64,000 nucleotides of DNA from Acetobacter ascendens. GTDB lineage: Bacteria > Pseudomonadota > Alphaproteobacteria > Acetobacterales > Acetobacteraceae. The position numbers were made by a program, and so were the translations under genes. The first letter of the stretch is position 1. The number at the start of each line of letters is the position of its first letter. Below, one piece after another: positions 18,548 through 26,520 of the stretch. Below the pieces are notes generated by a model that had not been told where the DNA came from, made no database searches, and saw nothing but the letters and a program-made list of their open reading frames with translations. Location: contig NZ_CP015164.1 of NCBI RefSeq assembly GCF_001766235.1, positions 1,473,501-1,537,500 of the forward strand. Direction: 5' to 3'.

Positions 18548-20524
18548 ATGAATATCAAAATTTCTCTTATCTCTATGAGCGCTCTTTTATTTCCTTCTGT
18601 TGGAATTGCACAAACATCATCGCATTCTATTTCGGAATATTCGACAACATCTATTGTGCCCTGTATATGGGTAAAAGATGCCACAGGCAGCGGATGGCAA
18701 ATCGGTGATATAGCAACCGTTTATAATGATGGCTCTGTTATAGAAATTACAAAAGTTAACAAAAACGGATCTATTGCAGATTTTATCGTAAAGAAATATG
18801 CTAAAAATCTAAAAAACTATCAGGGAAAGCAGTATTGGAGCCCTAATCCTCACGCTGAAAATGATGCAGATCCGCTCCATAAAGCTGCATGTTTTCGTGT
18901 AAACACAACTTCACTCAATGTCTTTCCTGCAGAAACGTCTCAAAGTATAATGAATGACGCAAACACATCTGCAAAACAAAAAAATATTCAAACACTATTT
19001 GATCTTGTCTTTTCTGCACCTTCTCCATATTTTTATTTAGATAAAACATTAAGCTATTCTTTTGAAAATAGTCCTCCCCTTACACTTCCCAATTATCTAG
19101 ATAAATCAACAACGCCCTACACATCAGCATCTGCCGTTATCAATATGCTAGAGGCAGATACTTCCATGTTTCCTCAATCCACATTATCAGGTCTTTCCTT
19201 CCCATACGCTGGAGACAGCTTTCCCACTCTGAGTGTTCCTCCTCGGGATTTACCAACTCTGACATTAGGCCGTGTCGATCAAGGACGTGTTGACAATACA
19301 GCACCTTCTTTCTCGGTCAATTATGTAAATAATGATCCGGTACATGGCAGAAATTCCATAGACCATATCAATAAACGTAATATTGATATTAATACGATTG
19401 TTACCCCAGAGGCGATTTCTTCAACACGCAGCTTGAGCAACCTTCTTGAAGATGATGGAATGCAAGGATACGGGCAGCAAAACTATGCTTTCCAAAATGT
19501 TTTACACAAAAAAGGCTTGAGCTGGTCTTGGGCGACAGCTGAGGAACTAGATGAAACCCAAGGCCTCGACTATACTTACGGAGATCGCAATGCTCCGTCA
19601 TTCGGGCAGCTTTCAACTGTAGAATTTGTAGCAGAACACAACTTAAACGCTGTTGGTTATGATTTAGCAGCCACTAGCTATGCTTCACAAACAGCCCACC
19701 GCATCAATCAACTCGCATCCAATGGCCTTTGGGAACAATATGCGCCGTTCTGGAAACCATATACACTCTTCGCCCCTCACCAGATGATTCGTGTTGTAGA
19801 TCCGCGTTCCGGTATGCAGCATCTATTTGTAAGTGACCAAGGAGGCACGAGTGGCGGGATTTTGCCTCGTTTTGAGTTTACTGGAACACGCAAGATTAAC
19901 GATGCGTCGGTTAATTGGTTATATCTTGGTCCATTAAAAGCACAAATCGGCCTTGCTTTTTCTGCTTCATCTAATTGTCATATCCCTACATATCCTGAGA
20001 ACTACAACGGAAATAAAGTACCTGCCTGCTCAGAAATTGGCGCCGCTTTTGCTGCTCCTGCACATATTTATAATACGGTTTTTGATGCTTCTGCTTCTGT
20101 ATTCGTTCAACCCGGCATTCACTCATGGGCTCGAACTCAAGCAGACACTTATCTAGATTTGACCGCAGATGGTACTTTTTCTAGTCTTAACAAACACATT
20201 TTGGGCTACGAAAGCAAAGAGCATGCCTTGGAATATCGTATAAAAAAAGAAGAAAATAATAAAATTCAAAATAATAATTCAATTTTTTCTATAAAAGATA
20301 CTGGTGAATTGACTATTCAGTCTTTAACCACCAAACATGACGCAAATATCAATGGCAAAGTCACCATTGGGGATACTCTTAAACTACCGTTCAAGAGCAA
20401 AGAGGAAATAAAACAAACTACATCAGCAAAACCTGGAGAAATTATTTACGATACAACAGATGATGCCCCAGTAATTTACACAAAGCACGGCTGGAAGATC
20501 ATTCCATTAATAAGTTTGAAATAA
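18548..20524 (+). CDS. Secreted protein with tail-fibre-like C-terminus
   Basis: A 658-residue protein with a typical signal peptide (about 21 residues, cleavage near GIAQ). The middle is rich in Ser, Thr and Asn and has no motif I recognise. The last 75 residues (TGELTIQSL, then NGKVTIGDTLKLP, then KPGEIIYDTTDDAPVIY) have the pattern seen at the ends of bacteriophage tail-fibre and receptor-binding proteins, which often trimerise. No phage genes surround it. It follows the SGNH gene by 60 bases with an AAAGGA RBS, so the two may work together at the cell surface. Function unknown. Confidence 0.62.
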   Translation: MNIKISLISMSALLFPSVGIAQTSSHSISEYSTTSIVPCIWVKDATGSGWQIGDIATVYNDGSVIEITKVNKNGSIADFIVKKYAKNLKNYQGKQYWSPNPHAENDADPLHKAACFRVNTTSLNVFPAETSQSIMNDANTSAKQKNIQTLFDLVFSAPSPYFYLDKTLSYSFENSPPLTLPNYLDKSTTPYTSASAVINMLEADTSMFPQSTLSGLSFPYAGDSFPTLSVPPRDLPTLTLGRVDQGRVDNTAPSFSVNYVNNDPVHGRNSIDHINKRNIDINTIVTPEAISSTRSLSNLLEDDGMQGYGQQNYAFQNVLHKKGLSWSWATAEELDETQGLDYTYGDRNAPSFGQLSTVEFVAEHNLNAVGYDLAATSYASQTAHRINQLASNGLWEQYAPFWKPYTLFAPHQMIRVVDPRSGMQHLFVSDQGGTSGGILPRFEFTGTRKINDASVNWLYLGPLKAQIGLAFSASSNCHIPTYPENYNGNKVPACSEIGAAFAAPAHIYNTVFDASASVFVQPGIHSWARTQADTYLDLTADGTFSSLNKHILGYESKEHALEYRIKKEENNKIQNNNSIFSIKDTGELTIQSLTTKHDANINGKVTIGDTLKLPFKSKEEIKQTTSAKPGEIIYDTTDDAPVIYTKHGWKIIPLISLK

Positions 20525-20647
20525 TACGATCCATGTTATTAAAATATTAAATAATCTGCGTAAAAATATTATGGGAAGTTACTCATGATCTATCTTGAAT
20601 ACTTGGCATAGCACCTCCTTTATAATCAATACCCATTCTGCTTTTTA

Positions 20648-20800
20648 GAGCCCTTTTGGAAAAGGCCGATGACGCCGAAATAAGTATGGACGAGACCTCT
20701 ACATTAACACGAGAATGACGGAAATCCGTTATTTCCTGATGCTATATGTGCGCTCAGTGAGGCTGATTTGGCGTCAGATTACGATTTTCCAAAAGGGCTC
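20648..20800 (+). mobile_element. 153-bp MITE with IS5-type ends
   Basis: The element starts GAGCCCTTTTGGAAAA and ends with the exact complement, and the similarity of the arms extends inward (TGACGCC on both sides). It has no coding capacity. TTA occurs at 20645-20647 and again at 20801-20803, a 3-bp target duplication. The outer 15 bases are the same as the terminal repeats of the neighbouring IS5-type element, which is the likely source of transposase. Confidence 0.85.
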
Positions 20801-20815
20801 TTAGAGCCCTTTTGG

Positions 20816-20934
20816 AAATTCACGGATGAGCGTTTCGGCGTAGCATGAGGCTTCCCATGGCGATGTGGATCATGGCCTCTGCGACGTCGATCCGCTGTTC
20901 GTAGTCCTTCACAAGGCGACGCCAGCGGATCATC
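20816..20934 (-). pseudogene. IS5-type transposase, C-terminal fragment
   Basis: The minus strand encodes WRRLVKDYEQRIDVAEAM followed by IHIAMGSLMLRRNAHP and a stop, the conserved end of IS1031-like IS5 transposases. It stops abruptly at the IS66 terminal sequence beginning at 20935. The matching N-terminal part is at 23268-23551. Confidence 0.82.
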
Positions 20935-21031
20935 GTAAGCGGCCGCTTGAGACCGCCTTATGAGTGAGGATTGTGAGTGGTAAGTTACCGTCGTTAACGA
21001 CGTCGTTATTGACGTTGTTTGGGAGGTAGCT

Positions 21032-21391
21032 ATGGCTCAAGAAATCCTGATTGGCGTTGAACGCCGTCGCCGCTGGTCGGATGAACGCAAGCTTGCGATA
21101 CTGGCTGAAGTTGGTGTGGACGGGGCAAGTGTATCGGATGTGGCCCGTCGGCATGACCTGACCCGTCAACATCTTTACCAATGGCGGACGTCTTTCCGCC
21201 ACAGACTGTCTTCCCCGGATCAGTCTGTGGCGTTTGTTCCTGTCGCTGCAGTGAAGACACCTGCTCTGGTCTCTGGCGATGATAATGAAGGGCTGGCCAT
21301 TATGCTGCGTAATGGCCGCAGTATCAAGGTGACGGGACATCCTGCAGAAGAGTTTCTGGCGAAGATCATCCGGATTGCCGAGACAGCATGA
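21032..21391 (+). CDS. tnpA: IS66-family accessory protein TnpA
   Basis: A 119-residue protein with an N-terminal helix-turn-helix of the IS66 Orf1 type (RRRWSDERKLAILAEV, then SDVARRHDLTRQHLYQWR). The RBS GGGAGG is 10 bases upstream of the ATG. Its stop overlaps the tnpB start in ATGA, the usual IS66 translational coupling. The gene itself is intact, but the element is truncated. Confidence 0.88.
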   Translation: MAQEILIGVERRRRWSDERKLAILAEVGVDGASVSDVARRHDLTRQHLYQWRTSFRHRLSSPDQSVAFVPVAAVKTPALVSGDDNEGLAIMLRNGRSIKVTGHPAEEFLAKIIRIAETA

Positions 21392-21602
21392 TTGGCGTGG
21401 GCAACGGTGTGCGCGTCTATCTGGCCTGCGGGGTGACGGATATGCGCAAGGGCATATCGGGGCTGGCCGCACTTGCACAGGACAGGCTGCGTCAGGACCC
21501 GACATCGGGCGCTCTCTTCGCCTTTCGCGGTCGCCGGGGGGACAGGATCAAGCTTCTGACGTGGGACGGTCAGGGGTTCTGCCTTTATTACAAGGTGCTC
21601 GA
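21388..21602 (+). pseudogene. IS66-family TnpB, truncated by IS1380
   Basis: It begins MIGVGNGVRVYLACGVTDMR and continues through GALFAFRGRRGDRIKLL to FCLYYKVL, typical of IS66 Orf2. After about 71 residues it runs into the IS1380 end at the TCGA target and loses the remaining 45 or so residues. Confidence 0.85.
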
Positions 21603-21787
21603 CGCGGATTTCTCACACTTGAGGCAATTTCGGTTCATTTTGTAGAATTCAGTCATCCCACAGGAGCCCGATCTGGAATATTGACGATATTCTGCTTCTG
21701 GCGGCGGGTTCTGAACGCAGTGAGGGTGTCACGGCCTGAGAAGGCAGTGTTGGTGGAAGCTATGTGGTCTGTGCACTGTCTGTTTCT

Positions 21788-23173
21788 TCAGATGGCCTGC
21801 CGGAGCCTTCGCAATCGTGCATGAGCGAGGGCGAATTCATGCTGACAGGGGAACATGTCCGGCATGGACAGGACAATCCGACGGACGCTGAGCGTTACAC
21901 GTGTCGCGATTTTGAGCAGTCGTGCGCGTATGGTGCCACAGGTCGCCGTCTCCAGGCTGGTCTGGCCAAGGGCCAGTCTTTGCAGAGCGGTCAGCAGGAC
22001 ATAGGCTGCGGCCGAGAACCACAGCCGGAGCTGGTTGGCCCGGATGGTGTGGGACGAGGTCCTGTCTGAGAACAGATCCATCTGGCATTCCTTGATGCGG
22101 TTTTCCATATCCCCGCGTGCGCAGTAAATCTGTTCGTAGAGATGGCGGGGGTCGGACATTCCCTGCGGTAGCGTGGTGACAATAAAGCGATGATAGCGGT
22201 TGCCGTGGCGCCATTCGGCCTTGGCCACCACCCGCCTGCGGCGCGTCCAGCTGTCCTTTGTGATCCAGTCAAAGGAGGCGAAACCGCGCGCAGCTCTGCC
22301 TGTCGTGGCGGCTTCGTCACGAACCTCAGCGGACAAAGAGGCAATCCGGTCATACAGGCGGGTGTTGCCTGCAAGCCCGAACAGGAAGTCAACGTGGTTG
22401 TCTTCGCACCATGTCATCAGACTGTCCCGGGCGAAACCGCTGTCCCCACGCACCAGGATACGCACCCGGGGCCAGCGGCTCCTGATCTGCTTCACGATCC
22501 GGCGGATGTCTGCCAGTGCTTCCTTCCCCGGGTCCCTGTCTGCCGTGCGCAGGGTAGCGCTGAGGAGATGGTCCCCGCAGAAGATGTATAACGGCAGATA
22601 GCAGTTATGGCCGTAATATCCATGAAAGGCCCGGCCTTCCTGATGGCCATGGATACGGTCATCGGTGGCATCCACATCCAGAACGATCCGGGCGGGTGCG
22701 CGCTCATGCTGGTCCATGAAAAGCGTCACGAACAGGGTAGCCAGGGCCTCATGATCAGCAATGATGCGGCAGTAACGATCTGCCTGCTGCCCACTGCGCT
22801 CCAACCGGTTCAGCGTGGATTTTCCTGCCAGTGCCGCACAGTTGGCCCGGCTTCCTGACAGACGTCCCGATACCAGACCCATGACAGGATCATGACGTAA
22901 AGCGTCATGGTCATTAAGGTCTTCATAGCCCAGTGCCAGGTCCATGATCCGCTGACGGACAAGGTCTTCAACCCGGTATTCCACAAAGCCGGGATGCCGT
23001 TCATCGCGAAAACAGGCAGCAAAGCGGCGGCTGAGACCCAGAATGTCATCAGCCTGCTTCACCAGAATGACGCCCCCATCCGAACTCATGCGACCCCCGT
23101 CAAAACGGGCCACAACACGCCGTCCACAGGAGGCTGGAAACTCATACGCGCCTGCGCTACACTCTGTCTGCAT
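21788..23173 (-). CDS. IS1380 transposase, copy 1
   Basis: A 461-residue DDE transposase of the IS1380 family, uninterrupted. It carries FDGGRMSSDGGVILVKQAD near the N-terminus, the LDVDATDD acidic motif near residue 167, RGDSGFARD near 245 and ENRIKE near 350, consistent with an intact catalytic core. It differs from copy 2 by one residue that I can see (Asp versus Gly in QRIM-D/G-LALG). The start codon lies in the arm of a hairpin described separately. Confidence 0.95.
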   Translation of the reverse strand: MQTECSAGAYEFPASCGRRVVARFDGGRMSSDGGVILVKQADDILGLSRRFAACFRDERHPGFVEYRVEDLVRQRIMDLALGYEDLNDHDALRHDPVMGLVSGRLSGSRANCAALAGKSTLNRLERSGQQADRYCRIIADHEALATLFVTLFMDQHERAPARIVLDVDATDDRIHGHQEGRAFHGYYGHNCYLPLYIFCGDHLLSATLRTADRDPGKEALADIRRIVKQIRSRWPRVRILVRGDSGFARDSLMTWCEDNHVDFLFGLAGNTRLYDRIASLSAEVRDEAATTGRAARGFASFDWITKDSWTRRRRVVAKAEWRHGNRYHRFIVTTLPQGMSDPRHLYEQIYCARGDMENRIKECQMDLFSDRTSSHTIRANQLRLWFSAAAYVLLTALQRLALGQTSLETATCGTIRARLLKIATRVTLSVRRIVLSMPDMFPCQHEFALAHARLRRLRQAI

Positions 23174-23241
23174 CGGGTTCGTTTATTGCTTATGAAAAAT
23201 TATTTTGTACAAAACAGACTTTTTCATAATCTAACCCGATG
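23171..23241 (-). promoter_or_regulatory. Leader hairpin enclosing the IS1380 transposase start (copy 1)
   Basis: On the minus strand CATCGGGTT (23241-23233) pairs exactly with AACCCGATG (23179-23171), whose ATG is the transposase start codon. Inside the loop TTATGAAAAA pairs exactly with TTTTTCATAA, and TTTTGTACAAAA is itself palindromic. A transcript entering from outside would fold the start codon into a stem. Confidence 0.65.
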
Positions 23242-23267
23242 TACAACCCTTCTGTGAGATTTCCGCG

Positions 23268-23551
23268 TCGAGCATCAGACAGACATCATGAATGGTCTGG
23301 AACAGGAAACGGCGCATCAGCCTGCGGAACCACCAGTAAACCGTTTGCCATGGGCCAAAATGAACCGGAAGCATCTCCCAACCGCAGCCTGAGCGCACGA
23401 GATAGCGCAGAGCATTGATGATCTCACGGAAATCGGTTGTCCGTTTCCGACCACGCCGGTTCGCAGGGGGCATCAGAGGCGCTATGCGCTCTCATTCCTC
23501 ATCTGTCAGATCAGACGGATAGCGTTTCGTCTTGCGTGTAATTCCGGCCAT
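23268..23551 (-). pseudogene. IS5-type transposase, N-terminal fragment
   Basis: From an ATG at 23551 the frame reads MAGITRKTKRYPSDLTDEE and then a TGA at 23492-23494 where the family has Trp. It continues ERIAPLMPPANRRGRK and ALRYLVRSGCGWEMLP to HDVCLMLD, where it meets the IS1380 end. It is the counterpart of the C-terminal fragment at 20816-20934; about 100 central residues are absent. Confidence 0.85.
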
Positions 23552-23729
23552 GCGGCCTCGTTGTGCTGGCGTCCACATCCTGCCTTTGAATCACACTCAA
23601 AACCTCTTGAAAACCTATCATAGCGAATTTCCAAAAGGGCTCTTAGTGTATAAATGGCGTTGTTTACAATTTCTGAAAATATTTTATAATCAAAAGAGGT
23701 AGAAATCTTTCCTTAATAGAGAATCTTAT

Positions 23730-25832
23730 ATGCTTACTCCAATAAATGAAATTCTAACCATTGAACAATTAACCGGTCATTCTTGGGCTTGGGGACCAGC
23801 TAACCATCCTGTGCAATCTACCACATTTGGATTTACCCCAGATGGCCTGATTACAGGGTGGGACAATCATCCCCAAGAAATAAGCTGGAAACTTGATGAT
23901 AATGGCTTAAAAATATTTTCTGCGGAAGGTAAGTGTTCTTGGATATTTAATATAGCCGATAAATTAGGAGACGAAATTCGCCTATTTGGAAGCTGTCAGC
24001 AACCAGGCTTCCAATATTTGGTTTATCAACTCATTGCGCCGTTGGCTCCTCCCAAAGCTAAAGAGGAAGGTATCCGCTTGGTTATCTGGGATCTAGATGA
24101 CACCTTCTGGAACGGTACTTTGTCTGAAGGTGAAATTACCCAAATTCCAGAAAACATTAATATTGTAAAAGAATTAAACCGCAGGGGGATTGTAAATGCC
24201 ATCTGCTCTCGGAATGATTTTTCGAATGTAGAAAGCAAGTTAAAAGAGCTTGGTGTTTGGGACGAATTTATCTTCCCGCGCATTGAATGGGGGCCTAAAG
24301 GCCCGCTGATTAAGGACATCGTTGAGCAAATTCAGCTACGTCCTGCCAGCATTTTATTTATTGACGATAATGTAACAAACCTTAACGAAGCACTGCACTT
24401 TGTTCCGAGCATTAACGTCGCTGAGCCAACCATCATCCCAACCCTATTGGCAGACCCCAAATTTAAAGGTAAGCCCGACCCAACTTGCAAACGCCTCAAA
24501 CAGTATCGTGTGCTGGAAGCAAAGCAGAAAGATAAGTCTGCTATGGGCGGCGATAACATCAGCTTTTTGCGCGACAGTAATATCCGGATTAGTTTCCATA
24601 CAGATATTGAACAGCAATTCCCGCGTATTCATGATCTTGTAAATCGTACAAATCAGCTGAATTTTACAAAAAAGCGCTGGCCGGAAGATATTGAAGAAGC
24701 GAGAAAAATTTTTGAAGCCGAATTACAGGAAGAGTTCAACAGCAACGTAGGTTACGTAAAAGTATCTGATGCTTATGGTAACTATGGGATTTGCGGTTTC
24801 TATTTCATTCAGCGTGATACTTGCAAGCACTTCCTGTTCTCATGCCGCACCATGAATATGGGCGTGGAGCAAGCTGTATGGCAAAAACTTGGACGCAAAC
24901 ATATTGAGATTCAAGGTAAAGTAGCTAGCCGCCTAGATATGCCGCTGGTTGATTGGGTCAGCTTTGTACCTGATATTGACCATGCAGATGATGGTATAGC
25001 TGGAACAGCACCGCGACCTACAGTATGTTTGCGTGGTGCTTGTGATATGATGATGACAGCGCACTTCCTACGGACAGATGTAGAAACCAAAGAAGAATTC
25101 AATTACCCGTATGAAGGTTGGGAAATTGCGACGACTCTACGTTCTGCACTAGTCAATGAAGCACTTGAACGTCCGATCAACCGCCAAATTATTGCGGCAC
25201 TTCCTGGTATTCCTGAAAATAGGTTTGCCACAGCCACTTGGGATGAAACAGCGGATGTTTATGTATTTACATTTGGCCAAGAAACTTTCCATGGGCTCTA
25301 CCGTTCTAAAACCACAGGCATGACTATCCCTATGGGAACTTACGCGCTTCCTTATTACTTGCCCGGTGGCCCATTTGAGAAGTTCGATTATACCAGCGTT
25401 CCTTATGAGGAAATTCAAGACAAACTCCCCAACACGACTAGGGATCAGTGGAACTTTTTTAGATCAGAATTTTCATTTATTGGTGGCTTTAACAAAGATA
25501 TATTTGTTAAAGATTTGAGAACTTTATTCACCCGCCTAAAACGTGCTGGAAAAACCATTATCATTGTTGGCCTAAACAGCAAAGTGGGACGAGACTTGGG
25601 TATTCTTTCTGCTTTCGGTCAGGTTAACGAACTTACACTACCTGTAGCCCGCGAATTTGGGGTTGATTTCATAGATGCGCATCAATTTGTGAAATCTGAA
25701 AATGATCTGGCAAAAGATGGAAGTTTTGGCGGTTCTCATTATGAGCGCCGCGTATATAAACAGATATCTGATGCCATTTTGAATATTGTGCACAACAAAA
25801 TCAAAAATATGAAAACTATTTTGCCTTACTAA
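23730..25832 (+). CDS. FkbH-like HAD-IIIC phosphatase with intact active site
   Basis: A 700-residue protein. An N-terminal beta-rich module (1-100) precedes a HAD-IIIC domain with DLDDT (Asp-121, Asp-123), CSRND, WGPKGP and FIDDN (about 211-214), all catalytic elements present. A GNAT-like domain follows (about 330-420, VSDAYGNYGICG and FLFSCRTMNMGVEQA), then a C-terminal SGNH-like domain (about 435-690, opening LRGACD and closing DGSFGGSHYERR). FkbH proteins form glyceryl-carrier intermediates from a phosphoglyceryl donor; no ACP or PKS is present here. It shares its module set, in altered order, with the degenerate FkbH-like protein at 9427. It lies beyond the IS nest and was probably once adjacent to the rest of the island. 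Confidence 0.8.
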   Translation: MLTPINEILTIEQLTGHSWAWGPANHPVQSTTFGFTPDGLITGWDNHPQEISWKLDDNGLKIFSAEGKCSWIFNIADKLGDEIRLFGSCQQPGFQYLVYQLIAPLAPPKAKEEGIRLVIWDLDDTFWNGTLSEGEITQIPENINIVKELNRRGIVNAICSRNDFSNVESKLKELGVWDEFIFPRIEWGPKGPLIKDIVEQIQLRPASILFIDDNVTNLNEALHFVPSINVAEPTIIPTLLADPKFKGKPDPTCKRLKQYRVLEAKQKDKSAMGGDNISFLRDSNIRISFHTDIEQQFPRIHDLVNRTNQLNFTKKRWPEDIEEARKIFEAELQEEFNSNVGYVKVSDAYGNYGICGFYFIQRDTCKHFLFSCRTMNMGVEQAVWQKLGRKHIEIQGKVASRLDMPLVDWVSFVPDIDHADDGIAGTAPRPTVCLRGACDMMMTAHFLRTDVETKEEFNYPYEGWEIATTLRSALVNEALERPINRQIIAALPGIPENRFATATWDETADVYVFTFGQETFHGLYRSKTTGMTIPMGTYALPYYLPGGPFEKFDYTSVPYEEIQDKLPNTTRDQWNFFRSEFSFIGGFNKDIFVKDLRTLFTRLKRAGKTIIIVGLNSKVGRDLGILSAFGQVNELTLPVAREFGVDFIDAHQFVKSENDLAKDGSFGGSHYERRVYKQISDAILNIVHNKIKNMKTILPY

Positions 25833-25844
25833 TTAAAATAACAC

Positions 25845-25874
25845 TCCTTGCCTGATTATTATTTCAGGCAAGGA
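25845..25874 (+). terminator. Hairpin after the intact FkbH-like gene
   Basis: TCCTTGCCTGA and TCAGGCAAGGA form an 11-bp perfect stem with an 8-base loop, 13 bases after the stop codon. The following sequence is AT-rich (ATTACTTATATTT). It probably marks the right end of the accessory island. Confidence 0.75.
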
Positions 25875-25919
25875 ATTACTTATATTTATAAGTATTATTT
25901 AAAATATATTCCCTCGACT

Positions 25920-26030
25920 CAAAACTGATAGTCTCAACATGGCGGTGAGGCATCTATCGTAACGTATTACGATGTGTCTCCAACCATCGAGTCTGCCGAA
26001 CATGATCTCGATACGATTTCGACGTTTGTA
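25920..26030 (-). pseudogene. IS5-family transposase scrap (IS427-like)
   Basis: The minus strand encodes KYKRRNRIEIMFGRLDGWR followed by HIVIRYDRCLTAML, the C-terminal region around the catalytic Glu of IS427-like IS5 transposases. Only about 40 residues remain. The 26045-26180 stretch beyond it holds no gene that I can identify. Confidence 0.65.
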
Positions 26031-26520
26031 TTTTTGCGTGTCTTACCTGAGGTGAAGGGATCGAAGAACTTTTGATTAATTCCGCACTATCCTGATTTCA
26101 GGTCACTGAGCAGGTCTTGATGGTTTTTTTGCGATGATATTTGTTCTGCATCTGAGGCAGAGTGGAGACTATACTCTGAATTGCTACGCGATGGCGCTAA
26201 TCCGCTCGAGGAATAGAAAGCGACGCATATTATAGACAATATTGGCCAGCCCGATCCTCATGGTGGTACGGATGATGTCCACTGTCCAGATGAACAGTCC
26301 CATCTGTGATTTCTGGTCGGCAAAGACATGCTCGACGCGGATTTCTCACACTTGAGGAAATTTCGGGTCATTTTGTAGAATTCAGTCATCCCACAGGAGC
26401 CCGATCTGGAATATTGACGATATTCTGCTTCTGGCGGCGGGTTCTGAACGCAGTGAGGGTGTCACGGCCTGAGAAGGCAGTGTTGGTGGAAGCTATGTGG
26501 TCTGTGCACTGTCTGTTTCT

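Larger units (their letters stand above)
20935..21602 (+). mobile_element. IS66-family element, left part only
   Basis: It begins GTAAGCGGCCGCTTGAG, as IS66-family ends begin with GTAA, inside the IS5 transposase gene. It carries complete tnpA and the start of tnpB and is cut off at the IS1380 left end. The rest of tnpB, tnpC and the right terminal repeat are missing, so it cannot move by itself. Confidence 0.8.
21603..23267 (-). mobile_element. IS1380 copy 1 (1665 bp)
   Basis: The ends are CGCGGATTTCTCAC on the left and the imperfect complement GTGAGATTTCCGCG on the right. TCGA stands on both sides (21599-21602 and 23268-23271). The left flank is IS66 tnpB and the right flank is IS5 transposase, so the flanks do not rejoin into one gene when the element is removed. 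It has the same length as copy 2 at 26336-28000. Confidence 0.93.
20804..23642. mobile_element. IS5-type element (IS1031-like), interrupted by IS66 and IS1380
   Basis: Perfect 18-bp terminal inverted repeats GAGCCCTTTTGGAAATTC bound the element and TTA flanks both ends (20801-20803 and 23643-23645), a 3-bp duplication as in the IS1031 group of IS5. The transposase gene survives only as its two ends (C-terminal part on the left, N-terminal part on the right, minus strand). The centre has been replaced by an IS66 fragment and a complete IS1380. It abuts the MITE directly. Confidence 0.85.

Noticed and set aside
18548-20524. Prophage remnant suggested by the tail-fibre-like ending
   Set aside because: No capsid, tail, terminase, integrase or lysis genes flank it, and the protein has a Sec signal peptide.
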